The notes: generated by a model from the letters alone, not told the origin. A DNA stretch of 64,000 bases from Bifidobacterium pseudolongum subsp. globosum (GCF_004155535.1 NZ_RYUH01000010.1:348681-412680); one strand, 5' to 3'; positions 18,395 through 28,012 are shown, numbered from the stretch's first letter. Program-made: numbers and translations.

Positions 18395-19959
18395 CGCGCC
18401 ACCCCCTTTCCGTTCGAAGCGACATGCGCGCCCTGCACGGGCGGCGGCGCGAGGAAGCGCCGGCCATTCGCGCGCACGCGGCCGTACGAGACGAGGCGGC
18501 CTTGGTCGAGCCGGGCCGCATGCGAGCAATAGCGTTGGATCAGATCGGCGTCTTCGGTGGCGATGATCACCGTGGTGCCCTCCTGGTTCATGCGGGCCAC
18601 GGTGTTGAGCAGCCGCGATTTGAGCCGGTGGTCGAGTCCGGCCGCCGGCTCGTCGAGCACGAGCACGGGCGCATGCATCACGAGCGCGCAGGCGAGGGCC
18701 ACGGCGCGCTGCTCGCCGCTGCTGAGCGCGGCGGCGGGCATGTCCTCCACCTCGTAGAGGTCGAACAGGCGCACCATCTCGTTGACGCGCCGCGCCACTT
18801 CATCGTCGTCGACGCCGAGCGCGCGCGGACCGAAGCCGATTTCCTCGCGCACCGACTGGGCGCAGAACATGTCGGCGGGGTGTTGGCCGACCACGGCCAC
18901 CTGCTGTGCCATCTGCACGGGGGTGCGCGACGCGACGTCGAGGCCATTGACCACGACCTGGCCGCGGTCGGGGCGCAGTTCGGCATTGACGAGACGCGTG
19001 AGCGTGCTCTTGCCTGAACCGTTGCCGCCGGTGACGGCCACGAAGTCCCCCTGCTGCACGGCGAACGCCACATCGTCGAGTTGCTGCGCCTCGCTGGGAG
19101 GCGAATCGGCGTACCGCGCGTGCACATGGTTGAACACGACGGCGGGGTTGTCCGCCGCGCCCGGCTCGTCGGATTCGATGACGAGCGGCGTGGCGTCCTG
19201 GTCGGAGACGATCACACCGACCGATTCGAGCAGCGAGCGCTCGCGGGTGAAGATGTCCGCCGTGGTGCGGCGGATGATCTCGCCGTTGACCATGAGGAAC
19301 ACCGCGTCGGCGCGCTGCGCGAGGAAACGCGTGTCCTGTTCCACGAGCACGGCCGTCATACGCGTGCGCCGGCGCATCACGTCGATCACATTGACGAGGT
19401 CTTCGTACCCCTCTTCATCGAGCAGGCTCGCCGGCTCGTCCACGATCAGCACATCCGGTTCGCCGGCGATGGCCGCGCCGATGGCGACACGCTCCATCTC
19501 GCCGGTCGACAATGTGGCGGTGTCGCGTTCGCGCAGGTCCTCGATGTGCAGCATGGCGAGCACGTCGTCGACCCGCGCCTCGATTTCGTCGGGTTCCACA
19601 CCGCGGTTCTCCAGGGGGAACGCGATCTCCTCGGCCACGGTGGGGCTCGTGAGCTGGGCGCGTGGGTCCTGGCCAACGTAGCCCACGCGCAGGGAAAGGT
19701 CGCTCACCGTGGTGCTTTTCACATTCATGTCGGCGATGCGCACATACCCGTTGAGCGAACCATTCGTGCAATGCGGGATGATGCCGGCGAGCGCCTTGAC
19801 GAGTGTGCTTTTGCCCGATCCGGTGGGTCCTATGACGCCGGCGAGCGCGCCTTGCTGCACATAGCAGCTGGCGTCACGCAGCCCTTGGATCGGCTCTCCC
19901 CCGCCACCGGGCGCCGCATACCGCCATCCCAGATTCATCACAGTGATAATGTCGGCCAC
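18391..19959 (-). CDS. ECF transporter ATPase, two ATP-binding domains fused
   Basis: A 522-residue protein with two complete ABC ATPase domains, replacing the usual EcfA1/EcfA2 pair. Domain one has Walker A GPTGSGKST, signature LSTGEMERVAIG and Walker B LIVDEPAS. Domain two has GGNGSGKST, LSSGEQRAVALA and LVLDEPAAGLD. The start is GTG 19959, preceded by GGAG. Its stop overlaps the EcfT start by four bases. The S component, which decides the substrate, must be encoded elsewhere. Confidence 0.92.
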   Translation of the reverse strand: MADIITVMNLGWRYAAPGGGGEPIQGLRDASCYVQQGALAGVIGPTGSGKSTLVKALAGIIPHCTNGSLNGYVRIADMNVKSTTVSDLSLRVGYVGQDPRAQLTSPTVAEEIAFPLENRGVEPDEIEARVDDVLAMLHIEDLRERDTATLSTGEMERVAIGAAIAGEPDVLIVDEPASLLDEEGYEDLVNVIDVMRRRTRMTAVLVEQDTRFLAQRADAVFLMVNGEIIRRTTADIFTRERSLLESVGVIVSDQDATPLVIESDEPGAADNPAVVFNHVHARYADSPPSEAQQLDDVAFAVQQGDFVAVTGGNGSGKSTLTRLVNAELRPDRGQVVVNGLDVASRTPVQMAQQVAVVGQHPADMFCAQSVREEIGFGPRALGVDDDEVARRVNEMVRLFDLYEVEDMPAAALSSGEQRAVALACALVMHAPVLVLDEPAAGLDHRLKSRLLNTVARMNQEGTTVIIATEDADLIQRYCSHAARLDQGRLVSYGRVRANGRRFLAPPPVQGAHVASNGKGVAR

Positions 19960-19983
19960 ACATGCTCCATCCAGATAACCGCC

Positions 19984-20014
19984 CGCTGTTTGCGCAGATG
20001 TGCGTAAGACAGCG
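19984..20014 (-). promoter_or_regulatory. Hairpin in the leader between metY and ecfA
   Basis: An imperfect stem (cgctgt with acagcg outside, gcgca with tgcgt inside, 4-base loop). It lies 111 bases past the metY stop and just upstream of the ecfA start. It may end metY transcription or act as a leader structure. No known riboswitch is recognised here. Confidence 0.35.
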
Positions 20015-20125
20015 GCGAACCGATACCAGCGAATGACACTGTTATATCAGACAACGGCTACGTGGCTGGCTGGTTGTGACGACAGGCACAATGCATGCGG
20101 ATGGCGGTGAAGCGGCCCTGTACCA

Positions 20126-21448
20126 TTACTGGGCGAACCCGCTTGCACGCACCGCCTCGAATCCACGGCGCAGGTCGGCGAGGATGTCGTCGATGTGCTC
20201 GGTGCCAATCGACAGGCGGATCGTGCCCTGATGGATGCCCTGGTCTTCGAGCTCGGCCTCGCTTTCCTGCGAATGCGTGGTGGACGCGGGGTGGATGACG
20301 AGGCTCTTGGCGTCGGCCACATTGGCCAGGAGCGAGAACAGCTCGAGGTTGTCGATGAACACGCGCGCCGCGTCTTTGCCTCCCCTGATCTCGAACGTGA
20401 AGATGGACCCCGCGCCGTGCGGGAACGCCTTGGCATAGCGCTCATGATCGGGGCGCCCTTCGATGCTCGGGTGCGAAATCGACTCCACTTCGGGCACGGT
20501 CTTCAAGTAGTCGATCACCGCCAGCGCGTTGCTCACGTGCCGCTCCACGCGCAGCGACAGCGTTTCGGTGCCCTGCAGCAGCAGGAACGCGGCGAACGGC
20601 GAAAGCGTCGCGCCGGTGTCGCGCAGCAGGATCGCGCGGATGCGCGTCACGAACGCGGCCGGGCCGAGCGCCTCATAGAAATTGAGGCCGTGGTATGAAG
20701 GGTCGGCTTCGGTGAGCGTGGGGAACTTGCCCGGCACGGCGGCCCAGTCGAAATTGCCGCCCTCCACGATCACACCGCCGAGCGTCGTGCCATGGCCGCC
20801 GATGAACTTGGTGGCCGATTCGACCACGACGTCCGCGCCATGCTCGAGCGGACGGTACAGGTACGGGGTGGCGAACGTGTTGTCGACCACGACGGGCAGA
20901 TGGTGGCGGTGCGCGATGTCGGCGATCGCCTCGAAGTCCGGGAAGTCGGCGTTCGGATTGCCGAAGGTCTCGAAATACACGAGCTTGGTGTTGTCTTCGA
21001 TCGCGTCTTCGAAGGCCTGCGGGTCGTTCACATCGACGAAGGTCGTGGTGATGCCGTCGCGTTCCAAGGTGTGGCGCAACAGGTTGTAGGTGCCGCCGTA
21101 GATGTTCTTGGCGGCCACGATGTGGTCGCCGCTCTGCGTGATGTTGCGCACCGCGTAATCCACGGCCGCTGCGCCGGACGCCACCGCGAGTCCGGCCGTG
21201 CCGCCTTCGAGCGCCGCGATGCGGTCTTCGAACACCCCTTGCGTGGAGTTGGTCAGGCGGCCATAGATGTTGCCCGGGTCGGCCAGCCCGAACCGTGCCT
21301 CGGCATGGTCGAAATCGTGGAACACATAGCTCGTGGTCTGGTAGATCGGCACGGCGCGCGCATCGCTCGCCGGGTCGGGCCGCTCCTGCCCCACATGCAG
21401 CTGGAGCGTTTCGAAATGGTAGGGGTGCTTGGCGTTCGTCTCACTCAT
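20126..21448 (-). CDS. metY: O-acetylhomoserine sulfhydrylase (PLP-dependent)
   Basis: A 440-residue cytoplasmic enzyme of the Cys/Met metabolism PLP family. It is expected to make homocysteine (or methionine) from O-acetylhomoserine and a sulfur donor. It has the substrate/PLP region SGAAAVDYAV and the cofactor lysine in ESATKFIGGHGT. Length and the C-terminal IRLSIGTEHIDDI match the O-acetylhomoserine aminocarboxypropyltransferase branch rather than cystathionine lyases of about 380 residues. ATG 21448 follows AAAAGGAACC. It is divergent from a PLP-salvage kinase gene. Confidence 0.93.
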   Translation of the reverse strand: MSETNAKHPYHFETLQLHVGQERPDPASDARAVPIYQTTSYVFHDFDHAEARFGLADPGNIYGRLTNSTQGVFEDRIAALEGGTAGLAVASGAAAVDYAVRNITQSGDHIVAAKNIYGGTYNLLRHTLERDGITTTFVDVNDPQAFEDAIEDNTKLVYFETFGNPNADFPDFEAIADIAHRHHLPVVVDNTFATPYLYRPLEHGADVVVESATKFIGGHGTTLGGVIVEGGNFDWAAVPGKFPTLTEADPSYHGLNFYEALGPAAFVTRIRAILLRDTGATLSPFAAFLLLQGTETLSLRVERHVSNALAVIDYLKTVPEVESISHPSIEGRPDHERYAKAFPHGAGSIFTFEIRGGKDAARVFIDNLELFSLLANVADAKSLVIHPASTTHSQESEAELEDQGIHQGTIRLSIGTEHIDDILADLRRGFEAVRASGFAQ

Positions 21449-21683
21449 GGTGTGGTTCCTTTTGCGTCGGGTGGGTGTCTGGTGTGGGTGCGGCGCGGGG
21501 TGCCACCGCACTGCTGGTACATGACGATACGGAATCGTTGCGGCGCAACGCAAGCGCGGCGTTATCGCGCTTTCCTATACCCCGCTATCATGGCGCGTCC
21601 GTCCGCGCCTGGGCGAGGCGCAGCCACCATCGCGACACGCCGGTGGCGTGAATGGGAGGCGGACGGCGTGATGCACACATGGC

Positions 21684-21689
21684 TATAAT
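21684..21689 (+). promoter_or_regulatory. -10 box of the pyridoxal-type kinase gene
   Basis: A perfect TATAAT lies 57 bases before the kinase ATG, with TG three to four bases upstream of it. No good -35 is seen. The rest of the 298-base gap to metY (21449-21746) shows no other feature I can support. Confidence 0.55.
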
Positions 21690-21746
21690 CCGGCACTGAC
21701 AGCCGATGGCGCAGCCACCGGGAACCATACGGCAGAAAGCAGCATC

Positions 21747-22619
21747 ATGAACGAGACCATCCTGTACCACCGCAACCGTGAATACATTCCGCGCATCGCC
21801 GCCGTGCATGACATGTGCGGCTATGGAAAATGCTCGCTGACCGCGGCCATCCCGATCCTTTCGGCCGCCGGCTGTGACGTGTGCCCGGTGCCGACCGCAC
21901 TGTTCTCGGCGCACACCAAGTTCCCTGTGTTCACGATGACCGACACAACCGACATGCTCGAAGGCTACCTGGATGCATGGCAGAAGGAGGGTGTGGACCT
22001 CGACGGCGTGTATTCCGGGTTCCTCGGAGCCCCCGAACAGGTGGCCGTCATCCAGCGCCTGTACCGCGAATACCCGAACGCCCTGCGCCTCGTCGACCCG
22101 GTCATGGGCGACAACGGCGAGATGTACCCCACGTACACGGCCGAACTGTGCGAAGCGATGGGCGCGCTCGCGGACGGCGCCGACATCCTCATGCCGAACC
22201 TGACCGAAGCCTCGATCCTGACCGGCACCGCCTACGCGGGCACCGACCTCGACGACGCGCAGGTCAACGACCTGCTGCAGGCGCTGCTCGACTTGGGCGC
22301 ACGCAACGTGGTGCTCAAGGGCATCGACCGCAATGACGGGCGCATCCGCAACTTTGTGGCCAATGCGCAGGCGGGCGTGGACGCCAAGGAAGAGATCGTC
22401 AACGAAAAGCTGCCGTTCATGTGCCATGGCACCGGCGACGCCTTCGCCTCGGCGCTGATCGGCGCCGTCATGGCCGGCCTCGACCTGGCGGCCGCATGCC
22501 GCCTCGCGAGCGTGTTCGTGTGCAATGCGATGCTCAGCACACGCCACCAGCCCGATTATGAGAACCGTGGCGTGAGCTTCGAACTGTGCCTCGGCGAATT
22601 GACCAACCTCGTCGACTGA
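21747..22619 (+). CDS. Pyridoxamine/pyridoxal kinase, ribokinase-like
   Basis: A 290-residue kinase of the PdxY/PdxK type, which phosphorylates vitamin B6 vitamers to feed PLP formation. It has the early AAVHDMCGYGKCSLTAAI stretch, VDPVMGDNG in the middle and the anion-hole motif GTGDAFASALIG with the catalytic Asp. The assignment to vitamin B6 rather than hydroxymethylpyrimidine rests on the overall pattern. The ribosome site (AGAAAG) is modest. It stands divergent to metY, whose product needs PLP. Confidence 0.88.
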   Translation: MNETILYHRNREYIPRIAAVHDMCGYGKCSLTAAIPILSAAGCDVCPVPTALFSAHTKFPVFTMTDTTDMLEGYLDAWQKEGVDLDGVYSGFLGAPEQVAVIQRLYREYPNALRLVDPVMGDNGEMYPTYTAELCEAMGALADGADILMPNLTEASILTGTAYAGTDLDDAQVNDLLQALLDLGARNVVLKGIDRNDGRIRNFVANAQAGVDAKEEIVNEKLPFMCHGTGDAFASALIGAVMAGLDLAAACRLASVFVCNAMLSTRHQPDYENRGVSFELCLGELTNLVD

Positions 22620-22649
22620 CCCCAGCGGCCTGCGGCCGTCCACTCCCAT

Positions 22650-22658
22650 TGTGGACAA
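22650..22658 (-). promoter_or_regulatory. Single DnaA-box-like site
   Basis: The minus strand reads TTGTCCACA, the high-GC form of the DnaA box. Only one copy is seen, so no origin is proposed. Confidence 0.3.
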
Positions 22659-22766
22659 CGGTGGACGACATCTGATCCATCCACATCGCGCAGCCGGAAC
22701 GGGGCGTCCGACCACAGGGGCGCCCCATGCTTGCATCGGGTGCACGCATGCGCTGAACTGGGCTGC

Positions 22767-23228
22767 ATGACTATTGCAACACCAGTATCACCAACCATCC
22801 GCACGCTCGACGATGCGCACAGCGACCTCACCTTCGCGCAGTGGTCGCACCGTTTGACCGACCCCGCCTTGCCGGCACGCACGTTGGGGCGCTATGGCGA
22901 GGCCGCCACATGCCAATGGCTGAGGGAACGGTCCTGGCATATCCTCGACGTCAATTGGCGCACCCGCTATGGCGAGATCGACATCATCGCACTCACACCG
23001 CACCGCACCATCGTGTTCGTGGAGGTCAAGACGCGCCGCACCACGCGGTACGGCCTGCCTCAGGAGGCCGTGCATCCGGCGAAGCAGATGAACCTGCGGC
23101 GTGCCGCCACCCAATGGCTCACCCAACAAAACCCCAAAGTGCCGCACATCGGCATCCGCTTCGATGTCATGGCAGTGCAGGTGCACGGCGACGAAGTGCA
23201 CATGCACCATATTCCGGAGGCGTTCTGA
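22767..23228 (+). CDS. YraN/UPF0102 family endonuclease-like protein
   Basis: A 153-residue protein of the UPF0102 family, which has a restriction-endonuclease-like fold. The typical run is visible: LGRYGEAATCQWL, then the catalytic-type residues in YGEIDIIA and VFVEVKTRR, and the later PAKQMNLRRAATQWL. The role is unproven; links to DNA repair or recombination have been suggested. ATG 22767 lacks a strong ribosome site. Its stop codon overlaps the next start by one base, so it begins a yraN-comM-dprA operon. Confidence 0.88.
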   Translation: MTIATPVSPTIRTLDDAHSDLTFAQWSHRLTDPALPARTLGRYGEAATCQWLRERSWHILDVNWRTRYGEIDIIALTPHRTIVFVEVKTRRTTRYGLPQEAVHPAKQMNLRRAATQWLTQQNPKVPHIGIRFDVMAVQVHGDEVHMHHIPEAF

Positions 23229-24760
23229 TGGCCATCGGCGGGGCGCTTTCCGTGGGACTCATTGGGCTGAAGGCGTTCATCATCCAACTCCAGGCGTTCA
23301 TTTCGCCGGGCCTGCCCTACTTCTCGATCATCGGATTGCCCGATGCCTCGCTCAGCGAGGCACGTGAACGGGTCAAATCCGGCTGCACCGCGGCTGGCGT
23401 CGCATGGCCGCAGACCCGGGTCACCGTCAACATGTCGCCGGCCTCGCTGCCCAAACGTGGGTCGAGCCATGATCTGGCGATCGCCGCAAGCGTGTTGAGC
23501 GCGCAGGGGATCATCGACCCCGAGTGCCTGACCGACACGGTGGTGCTTGGCGAACTCAACCTTGACGGCACCGTGCTGCCAATCAACGGGTTGCTGCCGA
23601 TCCTGCTGCATGTGCGCAACCAAGCGGTGCGGCGTGTTGTGGTGCCCCGCGCCAACCGCGACGAGGCCGAGCTTGTGGATGGTGTGGACGTGGCCTATGT
23701 CTCGCATGTGGGGGAACTGATGGAGATGTACGGCGCACAGGCCAAGGTCGCCGCGCCGCGCGCCCAGGTGCCGGCCGACAGCGCAGACCAAGCCTTCTCC
23801 CCCATGGCCGATGTGGGCGACATGCGCGAAGTCGTCGATCAGGACGGCGCCAAGAGGGCGTTGCAGACCGCGGCGGCCGGCGGCCACCATGTGCTGATGA
23901 TGGGTCCGCCCGGCACCGGCAAGACGATGCTCGCCTCCCGCTTCCCCGGCATCATGGCGCCATTGACCGAGGACGAACAGTTCGAAGTGGCGTCAATCCG
24001 CTCGTTGAGCGGCACCCTACGCTCGTTCGGCATCAGCGACGTGCCACCGTTCGAGGCGCCGCACCACACCGCCACGGTGCCCGCCTTGGTGGGTGGCGGT
24101 TCCGGATTGGGCAAACCGGGGGCGGTCACCCGTGCGCACCGTGGCGTGCTGTTCATGGACGAGGCCCCCGAGTTCGCCCCACGCGCGCTGCAGACCTTGC
24201 GTGAGCCCCTCGAATCAGGTGCGGTGGCGGTGTCACGGGCCAAAGGCACCACGTTCTACCCCGCCCGCTTCCAGTTGATCATGGCGGCCAATCCCTGCCC
24301 ATGCGGGTTCGGGTATGGCACCGGCGAACGCTGCACTTGCCGTGAGCGCGACCGTATCCGCTATTTCAACCGTCTGTCCGGGCCGATCCTCGACCGCATC
24401 GACATCCAGGTGGAGGTCAATCCGGTACGCCGGATCGGCACGTTGTGCACCGATCCGGGGCCTTCGAGCGCACAGATGCGCGAACGGGTCGTCCATGCGC
24501 GCAGTGTGGCGCGGGCGCGCTTCCGCGCACAGGGATGGACGTGCAACGCGCAGGCGTCCGGCACATGGCTGCGCGAGCATACGCCGGCTGCGGTGCTCGC
24601 CATGGTCAACACGGCGCTTGCCTCGCAACGGTTGAGCCTGCGCGGCGCGGACCGTTCGATGCGGTTGGCGTGGACGCTGTGTGACCTCGACGATTGCGGC
24701 GAGCCGACCGTGGACCACATGGCCCAGGCGATCGCCCTGCGCACCAAGGAGTTGACATGA
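23228..24760 (+). CDS. comM: YifB/ComM family Mg-chelatase-like ATPase
   Basis: A 510-residue AAA+ protein. In transformable bacteria ComM is a helicase that extends recombination branches. The N-terminal Lon-like fold includes LPDASLSEARERV and VNMSPASLPKRGSSHDLAIA. The ATPase has Walker A MGPPGTGKTML and Walker B VLFMDEAPEF. A Cys-rich loop reads NPCPCGF then CTCRERD, followed by SGPILDRIDIQVEV. ATG 23228 has GGAGG upstream and touches the yraN stop. The frame extends further upstream, but only over yraN. Confidence 0.95.
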   Translation: MAIGGALSVGLIGLKAFIIQLQAFISPGLPYFSIIGLPDASLSEARERVKSGCTAAGVAWPQTRVTVNMSPASLPKRGSSHDLAIAASVLSAQGIIDPECLTDTVVLGELNLDGTVLPINGLLPILLHVRNQAVRRVVVPRANRDEAELVDGVDVAYVSHVGELMEMYGAQAKVAAPRAQVPADSADQAFSPMADVGDMREVVDQDGAKRALQTAAAGGHHVLMMGPPGTGKTMLASRFPGIMAPLTEDEQFEVASIRSLSGTLRSFGISDVPPFEAPHHTATVPALVGGGSGLGKPGAVTRAHRGVLFMDEAPEFAPRALQTLREPLESGAVAVSRAKGTTFYPARFQLIMAANPCPCGFGYGTGERCTCRERDRIRYFNRLSGPILDRIDIQVEVNPVRRIGTLCTDPGPSSAQMRERVVHARSVARARFRAQGWTCNAQASGTWLREHTPAAVLAMVNTALASQRLSLRGADRSMRLAWTLCDLDDCGEPTVDHMAQAIALRTKELT

Positions 24761-26100
24761 GTGGCACGGCGGCACATGCGCGGCTCGTCGACCGCTGCGG
24801 CGAGCGCATGGCGCGGTGCCTGCTCACGTATTGCATCGATGGCGCCGACGCGCTGATGATGGCGCTGCTCAAAGGCGCGCCGCATGCGCTCGCGGTGTTC
24901 ACCCTGCTCGTCGAGGGCCTTGACGGCCACGACGACGCCGAGCGCCGCCACGCCGACAGCGCATTGGACCATCTGTTCAGCCAAGGGGCCGCACGATGGG
25001 GCTGCCATGTGAAGCCCCAAGGGCTACAGGCCTTCCACCGCGCCCTCACACGCTGGCGCGCCCGCCTGCAGACCCTCCCCACATGGGAGTATGACGCGTT
25101 GACCGCATGGATGACGCATGAGGGCACGCAATGGGTGGTGATTCCGGGCGATGACCTGTGGCCCGAACGCCTTGGCGACTTGGCGGTCCGTTCGGATTGG
25201 GCTCCCCCATTGTGTTTGTGGGGCATCGGCGAACGTCATGCGCTTGCGGCATGCTCGTCGCCCGTGGCCGTTGTGGGGTCGCGCGGCGTGAACGAATACG
25301 GCAGGCATGTGGCCGGCGAGATCGCCCACGAAGCGGCCGCGCAGGGTCATACGGTGGTTTCGGGCGGCGCCATGGGCACCGATGCGAGCGCGCATTGGGG
25401 CGCATTGCGCGCTGTGGACACGGTGGGCGGCGGGCGGGCCGGCCGCACGATCGCCGTGTTCGCCGGCGGCCTCGACCATATGGGTCCCACATGCAACCAA
25501 CGGCTGTTTGACGCCATACGCGCCCAGCATGGCGCGCTCGTCAGCGAGATGTGCCCACAGACCGTGCCGGAGGCGCGCCGGTTCCTGCTGCGCAACCGCA
25601 TCATCGCCGCCTTGTGCCCCACCGTGGTGATCGCACAGGCGCGCCGGCGCTCAGGGGCCTTGAACACCGCGCATTGGGCGGCCGAACTCAACCGCGAGGT
25701 CTATGCGGTCCCCGGCAACATCACCGCACCCGACAACGCGGGCTGCAACGAGCTCATCCGCAACCAGCAGGCGATCCTGCTCGCCGACACAACAGTCGAC
25801 GACCTATGCCATGCGGCGCATGCGCCCCATCTGCCGAAGACAAATCCGGCGCCAGCCGCACCGGTGCACGACGACGCCGACGCCGAAAGCATGGCACGTG
25901 AACAAGCCGTGCTGGGTGCCCTTGAGCGCATGCACCGCACCGGACGCCATGCCACACCGGACACGCTCGTCGAAGCACTGCAGGCGGATGGCAGCGCCGT
26001 CGTAAGCCCCGAACAGGTTCATGCCACACTCGGCCTGCTCGAACTGCAGGGGCGCATCAGCACCACAGGGGGCCGGATCACCGTGTGCACGGCCAAGTAG
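24757..26100 (+). CDS. dprA: DNA processing protein DprA
   Basis: A 447-residue single-strand-DNA-binding RecA loader used in natural transformation. The Rossmann-like core holds VAVVGSRGVNEYG, SGGAMGTDASAHWGAL, the FAGGLDHMGP stretch, EMCPQTVPEARRFLLRNRIIA and the later AVPGNITAPDNAGCNELI. About 120 extra residues precede it and a winged-helix-like tail follows. ATG 24757 has AAGGAG five bases upstream and a four-base overlap with the comM stop. The set yraN-comM-dprA is a conserved gene order. Competence in bifidobacteria is not well established. Confidence 0.95.
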   Translation: MSGTAAHARLVDRCGERMARCLLTYCIDGADALMMALLKGAPHALAVFTLLVEGLDGHDDAERRHADSALDHLFSQGAARWGCHVKPQGLQAFHRALTRWRARLQTLPTWEYDALTAWMTHEGTQWVVIPGDDLWPERLGDLAVRSDWAPPLCLWGIGERHALAACSSPVAVVGSRGVNEYGRHVAGEIAHEAAAQGHTVVSGGAMGTDASAHWGALRAVDTVGGGRAGRTIAVFAGGLDHMGPTCNQRLFDAIRAQHGALVSEMCPQTVPEARRFLLRNRIIAALCPTVVIAQARRRSGALNTAHWAAELNREVYAVPGNITAPDNAGCNELIRNQQAILLADTTVDDLCHAAHAPHLPKTNPAPAAPVHDDADAESMAREQAVLGALERMHRTGRHATPDTLVEALQADGSAVVSPEQVHATLGLLELQGRISTTGGRITVCTAK

Positions 26101-26139
26101 TCCCCGCACATGACCATATACATTCGCCACGCCTTGTGC

Positions 26140-26145
26140 GACAAT
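26140..26145 (+). promoter_or_regulatory. -10-like hexamer before the fumarate reductase flavoprotein gene
   Basis: GACAAT ends seven bases before ATG 26153, and there is no ribosome site. Confidence 0.35.
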
Positions 26146-26152
26146 ACCGAGT

Positions 26153-28012
26153 ATGAGTCCGAAGCACATCGAAGAGTTATATGATGCCGTCATTGTAGGA
26201 GCGGGGGCCGCAGGCCTGTCCGCAGCGTTGGGACTGTACCGGAGCGATGCCATGCAGGCATTGCGCGCCCAAGGGTCGGAACCGAAGATCCTTGTGGTGT
26301 CCAAGCTGCAGCCGTTGCGCTCGCACACCGGTTCGGCCGAAGGCGGCATCGCCGCCAGCCTGGGCAATGTGGAACCGGACAACTGGCATTGGCATTACTT
26401 TGACACCGTCAAAGGCGGCGATTGGCTTGTGGACCAGGACGCCGCCCGCGTGCTCGCCCAGGAGGCGCCGCAGACGGTGATCAACCTCGAACGCTCCGGT
26501 GTGGCGTTCTCACGCACCAAGGACGGGCTCATCGCCCAGCGCCGTTTCGGCGGCCACACCAGGGAATTCGGCCAGGAACCGGTCAAGAGGGCCGCCTACT
26601 CCGCGGATCGCATCGGCCACCAGATCCTGCACACCCTCTGGCAGCAATGTGCGGCATACGGGGTGCAGTTCGCCGAGGAATGGTATGTGAGCGACCTCGT
26701 GCTCGATGAGACCGGCAGCCGTGTGGCCGGCATCGTGGCCTACGACACCCATGCCGGCACCACGCACGCCATCGCCGCCACGCATGTCATCATGGCCACC
26801 GGCGGCGCAGGCCGCCTGTTCCACACCACCTCCAACTCATACGACCTGACCGGGGACGGCATGGCGCTTGCCCTGCAGGCGGGGCTGCAACTCGAAGACA
26901 TCGAATTCATGCAGTTCCACCCCACCGGACTGGCGCACACCGGCATCCTGCTCTCCGAAGCCTCACGTGCTGAAGGCGGTGTGCTGCGCAACGCCGACGG
27001 CGAGGCGTTCATGGCGCGGTATGCACCCGAGCACAAGGACCTTGCCGCGCGAGATGTGGTCAGCCGCGCCATGCGCGCCGAAATCGAAGCAGGCCGTGGT
27101 GTTGCCGACCCCAAGGACCCGCTGGGTCCCAAGGATTGCCTATGGCTCGACCTGACCGGGCTCGACGCGCAGCATATGCGCGCCGTGCTGCCGCAGGTCG
27201 TGCAGACCGTGGAGGACTACGCGGGGCTCGACCCCAGCCGTGACTATATTCCGGTCAAACCCACCGCCCACTACACGATGGGCGGCATCCCCACGACGCT
27301 CAACGGCCAAGTCTACACGTGGGCCGATGGCGGGCGCCATATCGTCGACGGCCTGTATGCGGCCGGCGAATGCGCCTGTGTCAGCGTGCACGGCGCCAAC
27401 CGCCTCGGCGGCAATTCGCTGCTCGACGCCTGCCTGTTCGGCACCCGCGCCGGCGCGATGGTGGCGCTGCGCCTGCTGGACCGGCCCGCCGCCGCATCTG
27501 ACGTGGACCCCGCGCTGACCGAGGCGCTCGATGCCGCGCGTGCGCGCCGAGACGAGCAGATCACCGGCATGCTCGCCACGACTTCCCCCGACGACGTCGA
27601 AACAAGCGAGCAGTCCACCGACAACGCCTACCAGCTCATGGCCGATCTGGGTTCGGTGATGGAGGCCGGTGTGGCTGTGACGTGCGATGACGCGTCCATC
27701 ACGCAGGCGCTGCACCGTCTGGAAGCGGATCTCGAGCCGCGCGCGCACGCATTGCGCACACACAGCGACGCACGCACGTTCAACCAGGAGATCACCGCGA
27801 TCTGGGAGGCGCACCATCTCGTCGAGCTGGCCCGCACCATGCTCGCGGCCACCAGCGCCCGCCATGAATCGCGCGGGTCGCTCTACCGCACCGATTTCCC
27901 GCAGCGCGACGATACCGGGTTCCTGGCGCATTCGATGACCGCCGCCGGGCAGACGCCACTGTGGCAGCCTGTGCACATCGTCAACATCGAACCGGGCACG
28001 CGCGCCTACTGA
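26153..28012 (+). CDS. Fumarate reductase/succinate dehydrogenase flavoprotein subunit
   Basis: A 619-residue FAD protein of the SdhA/FrdA family. It has the FAD-binding start AVIVGAGAAGLSAALGL, the covalent-flavin histidine motif RSHTGSAEGGIAAS, HPTGLAHTGILLSE, catalytic-type SRAEGG, TAHYTMGGIPT and NRLGGNSLLDACLFG. The iron-sulfur partner follows 83 bases downstream. No membrane anchor gene is present, so the complex is likely soluble, and its redox partner is unknown. In a fermenter it may reduce fumarate. L-aspartate oxidase is less likely because of the FrdB-like neighbour. Confidence 0.9.
   Translation: MSPKHIEELYDAVIVGAGAAGLSAALGLYRSDAMQALRAQGSEPKILVVSKLQPLRSHTGSAEGGIAASLGNVEPDNWHWHYFDTVKGGDWLVDQDAARVLAQEAPQTVINLERSGVAFSRTKDGLIAQRRFGGHTREFGQEPVKRAAYSADRIGHQILHTLWQQCAAYGVQFAEEWYVSDLVLDETGSRVAGIVAYDTHAGTTHAIAATHVIMATGGAGRLFHTTSNSYDLTGDGMALALQAGLQLEDIEFMQFHPTGLAHTGILLSEASRAEGGVLRNADGEAFMARYAPEHKDLAARDVVSRAMRAEIEAGRGVADPKDPLGPKDCLWLDLTGLDAQHMRAVLPQVVQTVEDYAGLDPSRDYIPVKPTAHYTMGGIPTTLNGQVYTWADGGRHIVDGLYAAGECACVSVHGANRLGGNSLLDACLFGTRAGAMVALRLLDRPAAASDVDPALTEALDAARARRDEQITGMLATTSPDDVETSEQSTDNAYQLMADLGSVMEAGVAVTCDDASITQALHRLEADLEPRAHALRTHSDARTFNQEITAIWEAHHLVELARTMLAATSARHESRGSLYRTDFPQRDDTGFLAHSMTAAGQTPLWQPVHIVNIEPGTRAY

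Noticed and set aside
26153..28012. L-aspartate oxidase (NadB) for the flavoprotein
   Set aside because: The neighbouring iron-sulfur subunit and the covalent-FAD histidine motif point to the fumarate reductase/succinate dehydrogenase family, and nadA/nadC are not adjacent.
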